Below, one piece after another: positions 32,830 to 41,778 of a stretch of DNA of 64,000 bases (positions within the stretch are counted from its first letter, which is position 1; each line of letters starts with the position of its first letter). The notes under the pieces are model-generated. The model searched no databases and had not been told where the DNA came from. It saw nothing but the letters and a program-made list of their open reading frames with translations. This DNA comes from Acidobacteriota bacterium (GTDB lineage Bacteria; Acidobacteriota; Terriglobia; Acidiferrales; UBA7541): the NCBI GenBank assembly GCA_013289955.1, contig JABCYZ010000030.1, positions 1 through 64,000 on the forward strand, written 5' to 3'. The translations under genes were made by a program, and so were the position numbers.

Positions 32830-33296
32830 TTCCGTTTTTTCCCTTTCGCAGGCCGTCCGAAACAGCTGCCTCGGATATGCCCGCCAACCGCGGCGTGCCG
32901 TGTACCCCCGACCACACGTGGACGCGCCTCGCACCGCGAAATGAACCGGAAGCACACAACGCCCAGCTCCAGGACAGAGCAAAACCAGCGAGCCGCCGAC
33001 TGATTATTTTTTTAGGTTCTCTCTATCCACTATTCCAATGGTTGTTCCGTACTTAGAACCAGCCGTGAGAAGTTGTCAAACTCGAAATTCTAAAGATTCG
33101 CTTTAGCAGGGTTAAACGACGGGTGGTTTTGCGGTATTTACTTGTCCTGTAATTTCACTTCCACGTTGTATGTGGCGGAATAAAACACAACAATCTGTTT
33201 AGCAATACTCAACGCTCGAAGTCCGCGCTCCACCTTACAATCGTCTCGAGCATCTTGCTTCCTGTTCCACACCACTCTGACCTTGAGGAGCGCTTC
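32830..33296. other. Divergent promoter region with palindrome
   Basis: 467 AT-richer bases between the divergent TonB receptor and SDR genes. A perfect inverted repeat CTAAAG-ATTCG-CTTTAG lies at 33090-33106 and could be an operator for either gene. No gene seen. Confidence 0.5.
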
Positions 33297-34073
33297 ATGA
33301 GCTATCCCCTGCTTGATCTTCGGAATAAAACAGCGGTAGTGATCGGCGGAACCAGCGGTATCGGACTGGCGCTCGCCCTCGGGTTGGCCCAGGCCGGGGC
33401 GAATGTCGTGCCGACAGGCCGCCGCGAGGAACAGGTACGAGCCGGAGCTGCTCAGATTGTTTCTCTGGGGCGACGCTCGCTCGTGCTGACCTGCGATGTC
33501 ACCGATAACGGCAGCCTCGAGCGGCTCTTGCATTCCACTTGTGCCGAATTTGGCAGCGTCGAAATCCTGGTGAATTGCGCCGGCCGCACGAAGCGAATGC
33601 CAACACTCGATTTTCCCGAAGCTGACTGGAACGCCATCCTCGAAACAAATCTGAATGGAACTTTGCGCGCGTGCCGCGTCTTTGGCCGTCACATGATTGA
33701 GAAGCGTTACGGGCGCATCATCAACATCGCCTCGCTGTCCTCCTTTGTAGCCCTCTTTGAGGTGGCCGCTTATAGCGCCAGCAAAGCGGCCGTCGCTTCC
33801 CTCACCAAATCGCTTGCAATCGAATGGGCGACATCGGGCGTCTGCGTCAATGCTCTCGTGCCAGGTGTCTTTCGCACGGACCTGAACTCCGCTTTGCTCG
33901 ATGGAACCGATCGCGGGCGAGAGTTTCTCATGCGCACCCCCATGCGAAGATTTGGCAAGCTCGAGGAGCTGACGGGCGCCGCCATTTTCCTCGCCTCCGA
34001 CGCGGCGAGTTTTGTAACCGGGCAGCTATTGGCGGTGGATGGCGGCTTCCTGGCAAGCGGCGTGAATCAATAA
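33297..34073 (+). CDS. SDR oxidoreductase, gluconate 5-dehydrogenase-like
   Basis: 258 aa from ATG 33297, with GAGGAG 6 bases upstream. It starts YPLLDLRNKTAVVIGGTSGI, the N-terminal form seen in gluconate 5-dehydrogenase and 2-deoxy-D-gluconate 3-dehydrogenase relatives. NCAG, IINIASLSSF and YSASKAAVA are the catalytic segments; the C-terminus reads TGQLLAVDGGFLASGVNQ. The position beside a TonB receptor, glycosidases and a uronate-isomerase-like gene favours a sugar or sugar-acid substrate. Confidence 0.85.
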   Translation: MSYPLLDLRNKTAVVIGGTSGIGLALALGLAQAGANVVPTGRREEQVRAGAAQIVSLGRRSLVLTCDVTDNGSLERLLHSTCAEFGSVEILVNCAGRTKRMPTLDFPEADWNAILETNLNGTLRACRVFGRHMIEKRYGRIINIASLSSFVALFEVAAYSASKAAVASLTKSLAIEWATSGVCVNALVPGVFRTDLNSALLDGTDRGREFLMRTPMRRFGKLEELTGAAIFLASDAASFVTGQLLAVDGGFLASGVNQ

Positions 34074-34308
34074 CGCGCCAAGTGCGGGGCACTGGCGGAC
34101 GGGGAAAAAATCATCCGTGGCGGCGACACTCAACAAAAGGCCTTCCCTATCTTTGCCCTGGCGTTGAGGTGCGCGCGGCTCTAGCTTGCCCGAAGCACTT
34201 GCCGGCAGTGTAGAATGCACTGCATCCTCTGACGGATGCGAAGACCAGTGTGTCAGTTCGCGCGCGAGCCCGCCAGTGTTTGCTCAGGGCGCCAATCGGA
34301 GCAGGTAC

Positions 34309-35220
34309 ATGGATATCCACCAACTCGAGCTGTTCCTCGCCGTCATGGACTCGCCCAGTATGACGCGCGCGGCAGAAAAGATTCATCTGTCTCCGGGCGC
34401 TGTCAGCCTCCAGCTTCACAATCTTGCCGACGAACTCCACACGGAGCTTTTTGTGCGGCGTGGAAAGAAGCTCGTCGCTACTCCCGCCGCATTGCGTCTT
34501 GCCGAGCACGCCAAAGAAGTCGTCCGGATGATGGGCCACATCCAGCAACTTTTTGAAAATGACCTTGCCAAAGATGTGCGCCCTTTCCATTTCGCCACGG
34601 GCGTGACCACCTTGATCTACCAGCTGGGTGGTCCTCTTCGGCAGCTGCGCAAACGCTATCCCAATGCGGAAATCCGCGTGACCGTCGGCGTAACCGAGGA
34701 AATGGTCGCCGGCATCCTCGATCGACGATTCGATTTGGCGCTCATCTCGCTCCCCGTTTCGGAAGCTAAGCTTCGCCTCATTCCGCTTTTTGACGAAGAG
34801 CTGCTCATCGTGCGCCCCTCCGCGAATAAAGTGGGCAGCGGTCACGTCGGCTCGATGCGATCCGCGGAGCTCGCCGATGTTCCTTTTCTGCTCTATCCCA
34901 AACGAAGTAACGTGCGCTTGGTCATTGACAAGTTCTTCGCCGAGATTGGTGTGACGCCACGTGTGGTCATGGAGGCGGATGACACGGAAGCGATTAAGCG
35001 CCTCGTCGAATCCGGTTTCGGCTATTCGATCCTACCCCAGCACGCTCTTCGCGGAAGCTCACACTTCTTTCAAAAGTTTCGTGTCGCCGGCCATCGATTG
35101 ACGAGAAGTTTGGCGCTCGCCACAGCACAGACGGATTGTCCGCGCAGACTTACGGAGTCGATTGCCAGTTTTCTGCGCAGCACTCTGGTCGAGAGCGACT
35201 CAAGCGGCGGGACTGCTTGA
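34309..35220 (+). CDS. LysR-family transcriptional regulator
   Basis: 303 aa from ATG 34309; GGAG sits just upstream, and the frame before it is unsupported. The HTH is MDIHQLELFLAVMDSPSMTR then AAEKIHLSPGAVSLQLHNLA. The substrate-binding domain starts near residue 88 (FHFATGVTTLIYQLGGPLRQ) and resembles the CysB/CbbR group. It follows the SDR gene by about 235 bp and probably controls it or the adjacent carbohydrate genes. Confidence 0.9.
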   Translation: MDIHQLELFLAVMDSPSMTRAAEKIHLSPGAVSLQLHNLADELHTELFVRRGKKLVATPAALRLAEHAKEVVRMMGHIQQLFENDLAKDVRPFHFATGVTTLIYQLGGPLRQLRKRYPNAEIRVTVGVTEEMVAGILDRRFDLALISLPVSEAKLRLIPLFDEELLIVRPSANKVGSGHVGSMRSAELADVPFLLYPKRSNVRLVIDKFFAEIGVTPRVVMEADDTEAIKRLVESGFGYSILPQHALRGSSHFFQKFRVAGHRLTRSLALATAQTDCPRRLTESIASFLRSTLVESDSSGGTA

Positions 35221-35278
35221 GCCTCACTCTACCCCTTCGACGACACCGGACCAGTGATTCCGCCGCCCGTCCTACTCT

Positions 35279-37528
35279 TCATGGAGCAAACAGGCTCCTC
35301 GCCCCCTGGAATGTCATCTTTGTGGCTCCCTTAAAAGGGACGGTCAGTTTATGCAGCTGTGCGTCGTACGTGAAGCCGCTTCCTTCGCGCAGCTTCGTTC
35401 CATTCTTCGTCACGGCGCTTGGCCTCAGGCAGTACACTTCCAGCCCTCCTTCGGCGCCCAATTCACCAAACTGAATCGCCAAATTGTCTCCCTCTGCCGT
35501 GGCTGTGATCTTCTGCACTCCATCCCCTGTGAAATAATCAAATTCGCTGGAGGTCTTGCCCGATGGAAAGATCTCTATCCGCAGCTTTGGACTCCAATTC
35601 TCAACCCAGTTGTTATTCAACTTCACCACGTCTCCTCTGACGACGATCGCTCCCTCGCGAACAAACAACGGGATTGTCCCCAGAGGAGCAGCCACGGTGA
35701 TGGCTTTTTTCCCTTGATACACCGTGAGCATGTCGTTGTAGTCCATCCATCGGCCTTCCGGCAGGTAGACCTTCCGGCTGACACCTCCCGCAGTCGTCAC
35801 CGGGGCCACCAAAAGACTGTCGCCATAGAGATATTCGTCCCAGGTATCGCTGAGGCTGTCGTCGCCCGGGTACGCAAACGCCAGGGCCCTCATCACGGGC
35901 ATGCCGGTCTGCGTAGCCTTGTAAAGGTAGGAGCGCGTGTACGGGATCAGATCATGATGCGCTGCGACATATTTTTTTGTGATGCCCACCAGCTCGTCGT
36001 CATAATCATCCCAAATCGTTCTCTTTGGCCCGATGAGAATTTCCATCATCGGGCTAAAGGCACTGAATTCCAGCCATCGGGCAAACACTTCCTTCTCTGG
36101 AACCCGGATATAACCGCCGGTGTCCGATCCCCACATCGGAAAGTTGATGGCGCCGCTGCGCAATCCGTTTTTTATCGAGACTTCAAGGCCCGCGAAGGTG
36201 CTTCGCGTATCTCCATTCCAGACGGCGGTGTATTTCCGCCCGATGTCGTTCACATTGCGCGTGAAGTTGAAAAAGTCGCCTCCGTAGACGTCGCGCAATC
36301 CTTCTGCCGCCATTTTAGGAAACAGAATGGCGTTCAAGTTTTCATCAGACAGCGGCATTTCATCTTCTTCGCCGCGATCGATCTTGTACCCCTTCACGCC
36401 GAGCCGCACATACTCGTTCAATTTGTCCTTGAACCATGCGTAGGCATTCGGGTTTTTCATGTCCGCCGCCGACGCTCGCCCGAAATACAGATATCCTCGA
36501 GCTGAACCCTCCACCTGCAACTGGTTCCAGGAACGATTCGCAATCCAAAGGAGTAAATTCATGCCGCGCTCCTGCAAATCCCGGATCATTTTTGCCGGGT
36601 CGGGGAACGACGCGTCAAAATCCATGTTCCCCCAGCCCATCTCGCCAGTCCCAAACGGCCGGTCAAGCCAGATGGACCCCGCCGGAATGCGCAGTGCTCG
36701 AAGTTTATCGGCATCCTCGATTGTTTTTTCCTGAGCGTTTGTGGCTCGCCGCAGGTCGTCGTGATTGTCGTCTCTCCACCAGATGCTTCCAAATGCCCAC
36801 GCCGGCGGCATGATCGAAGGGCCCGCTATCCTGTTGTAGCGTTCGAACACTTCCGCATAAGACGGTCCGTAGATGACGTCGTATTTCAGCTGGGTGTCAA
36901 AAAACGAGAAGCTGGTTTTCCCATCCTTGGCAAGCGAGAAATGCCCTTGGGCAGTCGATTCCACATATACGCCATATTTCTTCGAAGTCACATAAAACGG
37001 TGCGCGGGCGCTGGAATAGTTGACGTCCGCCTGGTGCCGTATCCCCATAAAATCATGGTCCGCACCGCGATTGTCGAGGTTCCCGCCAAACGGCATTTCC
37101 CAGATACCGTAGTAGTGCTCGCCCCGATCGGCGAACTCTTCTTTCATCTCGGCAGGCACGCCATTCTTGAACGAGAAAACTACCTGCAAGACCTCCGGCT
37201 TGACGAACGTGAAGCTCGCCTGCGCAACCTCCGACGTTCCTTCCAGATGAACGGTCGCGCGCATCGAGCCGTTCGCTTTTGTGACGTCGGTTGCGTTTCT
37301 CACCGTGTAACCGTTTGAAGTGAAGGTAATTCCGCCGGTCTCTGAAACCAATACCTCGCCGCCAGACTTTTCAATCACCCGGAACGAATACGGGCTGGTA
37401 TTCAATTCAAGGCGCAGCGCCGGGGATTCCAGCGTTTCCGCTGCCCTGCTGGGCAGACCCAAGACCAAAAGAGTGTTGCCGAGCAAAACGCTCCACACGA
37501 AATACCGCACCATCCTGGTTTCCCTCAT
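35279..37528 (-). CDS. GH31 family glycoside hydrolase (alpha-xylosidase/alpha-glucosidase-like), secreted
   Basis: 749 aa with a signal peptide (about 1-29). An N-terminal galactose-mutarotase-like domain is followed by the GH31 barrel: PPAWAFGSIWWRDD, WLDRPFGTGEMGWGNMDFD, and GYKIDRGEEDEMPL, where D384 is the nucleophile in the KxDxGE context. D440 in AVWNGDTRSTFAGL is the probable acid/base. The C-terminal half has YTRSYLYKATQTGMPVMRAL and a beta-sandwich. It would cut alpha-linked glucose or xylose from oligosaccharides in the periplasm. AAGGGA precedes the start. Confidence 0.92.
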   Translation of the reverse strand: MRETRMVRYFVWSVLLGNTLLVLGLPSRAAETLESPALRLELNTSPYSFRVIEKSGGEVLVSETGGITFTSNGYTVRNATDVTKANGSMRATVHLEGTSEVAQASFTFVKPEVLQVVFSFKNGVPAEMKEEFADRGEHYYGIWEMPFGGNLDNRGADHDFMGIRHQADVNYSSARAPFYVTSKKYGVYVESTAQGHFSLAKDGKTSFSFFDTQLKYDVIYGPSYAEVFERYNRIAGPSIMPPAWAFGSIWWRDDNHDDLRRATNAQEKTIEDADKLRALRIPAGSIWLDRPFGTGEMGWGNMDFDASFPDPAKMIRDLQERGMNLLLWIANRSWNQLQVEGSARGYLYFGRASAADMKNPNAYAWFKDKLNEYVRLGVKGYKIDRGEEDEMPLSDENLNAILFPKMAAEGLRDVYGGDFFNFTRNVNDIGRKYTAVWNGDTRSTFAGLEVSIKNGLRSGAINFPMWGSDTGGYIRVPEKEVFARWLEFSAFSPMMEILIGPKRTIWDDYDDELVGITKKYVAAHHDLIPYTRSYLYKATQTGMPVMRALAFAYPGDDSLSDTWDEYLYGDSLLVAPVTTAGGVSRKVYLPEGRWMDYNDMLTVYQGKKAITVAAPLGTIPLFVREGAIVVRGDVVKLNNNWVENWSPKLRIEIFPSGKTSSEFDYFTGDGVQKITATAEGDNLAIQFGELGAEGGLEVYCLRPSAVTKNGTKLREGSGFTYDAQLHKLTVPFKGATKMTFQGARSLFAP

Positions 37529-37796
37529 CGGCTTTCCCTTGTACTGAATTTACGCGCAAACGTCCCTAGGCCATCGCTCGACGGCAGCGTCCAGAACGGC
37601 GGCGCCGTTTGCCGTTACGTCTTTGCGCGTTCGTTTTACGGTTGTGAAGTCATCCACGCTATGGTTTCTATGGCGGCCAGTCCCCGGAGTCAACGCAAGA
37701 GTGATAAACGATTCCTTTAGAAAGTCTGAACACCTGATCGGCTTTCGATGAAGCTTGTTTCAGCAATGGTGATCAAGTCCCTAGCCCTGGCTTGAA

Positions 37797-38279
37797 CTAG
37801 TAACCCTTTATCTTCACCACAAAATACGTAAATTCGTGGGCCCCATCGAGCAACAGCTGGTGCGGCACGCGCGCTGGAATTCGGACAACGTCTCCCGCCG
37901 TGAGTTTCTGCCGAGTGCCGCCTTGAATCGTCCCGTTGCGTTTTTCGTGCGGCGCAACCGTCTCTCCGTTGAGCAGTGTGCCTCCGACAACGAGCGTCGC
38001 GGATCCCGATTGCACGAAAAACACATCGACTTGAGTTTCGTGCCACTCGGGCGGGCCATCGGCTTCTCTCCGAACAAACAAAAATGAGTCGTTGGGGTAG
38101 TCTGAAAGCTGTTTGACGGCAAAGTGATGGGGATCAGAAGCGGCTTCGGCGGCAAGTGCCCTTCCAAGGCCCTGCGTGGAAGCGAGCGCCCAATGTTCAA
38201 AACCTGCCGGGACCGGCTCGTCAGACTTCACTGCCGGTAAAGGAATCGCCATCAGCAGGAGCAACAAAAGTTTCTTCAT
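37797..38279 (-). CDS. Secreted cupin-like protein
   Basis: 160 aa from ATG 38279, with GAGAGGG just upstream. It has a signal peptide (MKKLLLLLLMAIPLPAVKS). A single cupin barrel follows: PEWHETQVDVFFVQSGSATL, then DVVRIPARVPHQLLLDGAHE. H in WHETQVD and H in VPHQLL are possible metal ligands, with E also in place. The substrate is unknown; periplasmic cupins near glycosidases may handle sugars or lignin-derived compounds. It is divergent from the GH27 gene. Confidence 0.8.
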   Translation of the reverse strand: MKKLLLLLLMAIPLPAVKSDEPVPAGFEHWALASTQGLGRALAAEAASDPHHFAVKQLSDYPNDSFLFVRREADGPPEWHETQVDVFFVQSGSATLVVGGTLLNGETVAPHEKRNGTIQGGTRQKLTAGDVVRIPARVPHQLLLDGAHEFTYFVVKIKGY

Positions 38280-38436
38280 ATTCCCTCTCCTCAACACTTC
38301 CTCGAAGCCTTCCCGCCATCCTTGGCCTCGGCGGCCGGCCGATAGCCTACATCAGGACTCCCCCCGGCGAACCTTCCAGAATTCCTAAACTTGTTTTTGA
38401 GCGGACCTGAAGGGTGGCAGGTCCAAAAATCCTTTT

Positions 38437-38452
38437 GAACCGATTTTGGTTC
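38437..38452 (+). promoter_or_regulatory. Candidate operator GAACC-GATTTT-GGTTC
   Basis: A perfect 5-bp inverted repeat with a 6-base spacer lies 14 bases upstream of the GH27 start, close enough to block transcription or ribosome access. It resembles sugar-regulator half-sites only loosely. Confidence 0.4.
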
Positions 38453-38466
38453 TATTGTAGCCTCCG

Positions 38467-39975
38467 ATGGAAATGAAGACTCTTTGTGTGGTTTTGCTCG
38501 TCCTGCTGGCGGTGCCGTGCGTTGCCGCGGACCTGACCGGAAACTGGGCTGTGCGCGATCCGCTCCCGGACGGGACATCTCGGAACACCTACTTGGATCT
38601 CCACCAGGAGGGCTCTCAAATCACTGGAACGATCCGCAGTGGCCAGTTTTACTACCGGATTGTCGAGAGCGCCGGTGGGCCTGACGGCTTCACGCTTACC
38701 GGCAGCATGACGGACGGAGCCAACGAGCGCCATGTGAAGTACGAAGGCAAGCTCGTCGGCGACGAGCTGCACCTTCTGACCCGGAGGAGGCCCGACTCCG
38801 AGCTTATCGAGATGGTCGCTCACCGCGCCCCCGCGGGCGAAGGAGCGTATCCGTCGAGGCGGCCTCTCCCCGAACTTCATAAAGTTTCGGCCAACGGACT
38901 GGCAAAAACGCCGCCCATGGGGTGGAACAGTTGGAACAAGTTTGCCGGTCGCGTGGATGACGCCGCCGTGCGCGCCATGGCCGATCGGATGTCTGCCAAT
39001 GGAATGAAAGAAGCCGGCTACGAGTACGTCAATATTGACGACACCTGGCAAGCCGGCCGCGACGCACAGGGCAATATCACCACCAACAAGAAGTTTCCCG
39101 ACATGAAAGCTCTCGCCGATTACGTGCACGGCAAACACCTCAAGATCGGCATCTACTCTTCGCCCGGTCCGAATACTTGCGCCGGATACGAAGGGAGCTT
39201 TGGCCACGAGGAGCAGGACGCGCGGACGTACGCGGCGTGGGGCATCGATTATCTGAAGTACGACTGGTGCGGTGCGCGCAACATTTACACCGACCAGGAG
39301 ATGCGCGCGGTGTACCAGATTATGGGCGAGGCGCTTCTCAAAACGGGGCGTCCCATCCTCTTCAGCCTTTGCCAGTATGGCCGCGCCGAAGTGTGGAAGT
39401 GGGGACCCGACGTCGGCGGCAACTCCTGGCGCACAACAGGCGATATCCGCGACACCTGGGACTCAATGACAAGCATCGGTTTTGCACAAGATGAGCTCGC
39501 GCCGTGGGCCGGACCTGGACACTGGAACGATCCGGACATGCTCGAAGTCGGAAACGGGGGAATGAGCGAGGACGAATACAGAACGCACATGAGCTTGTGG
39601 TCGATTCTGGCCGCACCGTTGTTGGCCGGAAATGATTTAAGAAATATGACGCCCGCGACTCTGGAAATCCTCACCAATCGCGAAGTCATCGCTATCAACC
39701 AGGATCCCGCCGGACAGCAGGGCCGGCGCGTTTCGAAAGAAGGCGATCAGGAGATTTGGACAAGACCATTGTCGGATGGCGGGCTGGCCATCGGCGTGTT
39801 TAACCGCAGTGCCACGCCGGCGAGGATAATCCTGAAGTGGTCAGACCTTGGCCGCAAATCCCCACCCGCGCGTGCAAGAGATCTATGGGCCCACAGCGAC
39901 GTGAATCTGGATGGCGGGGAGTACGCGGTGATGGTGCCCGCGCACGGCGTAGCCATGCTGCGTGTGGCAAAGTAA
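38467..39975 (+). CDS. GH27 alpha-galactosidase with N-terminal beta domain, secreted
   Basis: 502 aa. A signal peptide (1 to about 20) leads to an extra N-terminal domain of about 120 residues (TGNWAVRDPLPDGTSRNTYL) of the kind found in some bacterial GH27 enzymes. The catalytic barrel begins TPPMGWNSWNKFAGRVDD, with NIDDTWQ, and YLKYDWC, where D266 is the nucleophile. D326 in TTGDIRDTWDS is the acid/base. It hydrolyses terminal alpha-galactosyl residues. The neighbouring GH31 enzyme, cupin and TonB receptor suggest a small sugar-utilisation locus. ATG 38473 is an alternative start. Confidence 0.93.
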   Translation: MEMKTLCVVLLVLLAVPCVAADLTGNWAVRDPLPDGTSRNTYLDLHQEGSQITGTIRSGQFYYRIVESAGGPDGFTLTGSMTDGANERHVKYEGKLVGDELHLLTRRRPDSELIEMVAHRAPAGEGAYPSRRPLPELHKVSANGLAKTPPMGWNSWNKFAGRVDDAAVRAMADRMSANGMKEAGYEYVNIDDTWQAGRDAQGNITTNKKFPDMKALADYVHGKHLKIGIYSSPGPNTCAGYEGSFGHEEQDARTYAAWGIDYLKYDWCGARNIYTDQEMRAVYQIMGEALLKTGRPILFSLCQYGRAEVWKWGPDVGGNSWRTTGDIRDTWDSMTSIGFAQDELAPWAGPGHWNDPDMLEVGNGGMSEDEYRTHMSLWSILAAPLLAGNDLRNMTPATLEILTNREVIAINQDPAGQQGRRVSKEGDQEIWTRPLSDGGLAIGVFNRSATPARIILKWSDLGRKSPPARARDLWAHSDVNLDGGEYAVMVPAHGVAMLRVAK

Positions 39976-40030
39976 GAGGCACTTACTATCGCCGCCCTGC
40001 GTCTTTCAGAGGAACGAGTGTGTGCCAGGT

Positions 40031-41353
40031 TTACCGTGGAGCTTCGGAAATGATCGCCCGCGAGCCCATCCAAGCTTCGGCGTTCGAGCGAAAGAGGCGC
40101 GTAATGTCTCCCTGAATGCTCCTACGCGTCACACCGCGGCCATCTTCTGTCAATAGCCGGTAGGACTCGGAAAGGATCGGTCCGATTGTCCTGCGCGTGT
40201 TGTTCCATTTGTAGATCACTTGCTCGAGCACGCGCGCATCGGAATGTTGCGGAATAAAGCTCGTTCCGAGCATCTCGAGGCGCTCGCGGGTAATCTCCTC
40301 CACAATCGAAGGGTTGTTCATAAACCACCAACAACCGAACGGCATCAAGTTGTTGAATTTCCGCGCGTAGACGCAGAGTTCGTGCTGGTTCTCCCGGCTG
40401 AGCACGCTCACCAAGAACCGATTTTCCGGGAACTCGCGGCAGAGATTTTCGAGAGCCCGCAAATCGGCTTTGCCCACCGCGTCGCCCGCCAAACGCAGCG
40501 AAGGATTCACCTGCTTGCGAACTCCGATCATCAGCGACAGCGGAATCTGCATTTCGCGGCAGGCAGGCAGCACTGCCTCCTTCAACAACCGATTCCCAGC
40601 CGTTTCCGAGGGATATTGGAAGGTGTCTGGCAAGGAAACGGCCATGTATGCGGGCCGCATCCGCTCGGCCCACTCCATCAAGAAACGCCGCACTTCCTGT
40701 GCCGACTTCCCTGAAGCTTGTTGGTCAACCTGAAAACCTTGACTGGCCAGCACCTGCCAATGCGCCGGCCACGTGATGAGAATCCGATCCAGCCGCAGCA
40801 CCGCGCGAAATTGATTGTGGTTCGCGACGCCACTCAACCAGATCTCTCCCTCCGCCGGATCCAGCGGATCATTCGTCATCACCACGAGGTCAATACCCGC
40901 CATCCGAAGCACTCTCTCGATGTGCGCTTCAACGCTTTGCGCTTCGAAGAAGGACCTTGCCTCGGACAAATCCGCACTGTCGGTGGGCAATTGGAAAGCC
41001 TTGAGCACGGCTATGACCCCGCGCGTAGCTTCCGAGATGGGATTATTCTCAACGAAAAGAGCCTGCCAGATCCGATCGGCTTGTTCGCGCTTCGAGAGCG
41101 CCCAGTACTGCTGCGGCGTGGTGTCGGAACTTCGGAAAAACTCTGCTTCGAGATAATGATAAGTCAACAGCTCATCGATGCCCCAAAGCCCCAGCTTGCC
41201 GAAAGCGGGAGAGTACAAGTGCGTATGAATGTCGACAAATTGCGTGGACGCCAGCACTTCCTCTACGACCTTGGGAATCTGAGTCTCCGCGAGCAGGTCG
41301 CCATCGCTGGAGATTGCCATCTGGTCCGTTGATTTCAGATACGCCGTCTTCAT
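40031..41353 (-). CDS. Uronate (glucuronate) isomerase-like amidohydrolase
   Basis: 440 aa from ATG 41353; a GTG at 41362 would add three residues. It has the metal-binding start of uronate isomerases (FVDIHTHLYSPAFGKLGLWG) and LLTYHYLEAEFFR. Further fits are LRLDRI, GVRKQVNPSLRLAGDA and MPFGCWWFMNNPSIVEE, and there is HSDARVLEQVIYKW near the C-terminus. UxaC interconverts aldo- and keto-uronates. This protein is shorter and divergent from E. coli UxaC, so it may be a paralogue with another substrate. It follows the glycosidases and may finish sugar-acid breakdown. Confidence 0.75.
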   Translation of the reverse strand: MKTAYLKSTDQMAISSDGDLLAETQIPKVVEEVLASTQFVDIHTHLYSPAFGKLGLWGIDELLTYHYLEAEFFRSSDTTPQQYWALSKREQADRIWQALFVENNPISEATRGVIAVLKAFQLPTDSADLSEARSFFEAQSVEAHIERVLRMAGIDLVVMTNDPLDPAEGEIWLSGVANHNQFRAVLRLDRILITWPAHWQVLASQGFQVDQQASGKSAQEVRRFLMEWAERMRPAYMAVSLPDTFQYPSETAGNRLLKEAVLPACREMQIPLSLMIGVRKQVNPSLRLAGDAVGKADLRALENLCREFPENRFLVSVLSRENQHELCVYARKFNNLMPFGCWWFMNNPSIVEEITRERLEMLGTSFIPQHSDARVLEQVIYKWNNTRRTIGPILSESYRLLTEDGRGVTRRSIQGDITRLFRSNAEAWMGSRAIISEAPR

Positions 41354-41362
41354 ACCTTGCAC

Positions 41363-41778
41363 CAGTTCTTGCCGCTCCCGGGCGCCCTTCTGAATCCGCG
41401 CTCAGGACGCATGCGCCTCAGAGTTCCGCTATGTAGTCGGTTCGGATGCTGCCGCAACTCGCGATTCGGGCAACCGTCCCCTCGCCGTTGCAAATGTTGA
41501 AGACTATAAAGCGTTCGATGGCGTGTCAAATTGTTAGATTTGAAGATAATATTCAGCGAAACTTAACGAAAGTCACCGGCCTTCCCGGGCGGACCGCGAA
41601 GCTGCCATGGCTGCTCTCGCGCCACGCCCAATCTTAGGCCCTGGCCGTTGGCGATTGCACAGCAGAGGCCCCGCGTTTTCTTGACGCCGGACCGTCACTC
41701 CGCTAGCGTCAAATGTGCGGAGTGCCTTCCCACTTCGCGGCGCGCAGCGCGCGCAGAACACCCGGGCGGGAGAACCTC
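41363..41778. other. Divergent intergenic region with palindrome
   Basis: About 416 bases between the uronate-isomerase-like and SAM hydrolase genes. TCAAAT-TGTTAG-ATTTGA (41526-41543) is a perfect 6-bp inverted repeat in an AT-rich patch. No gene is seen. The longer open frame from ATG 41713 could add 22 residues to the next gene. Confidence 0.5.
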
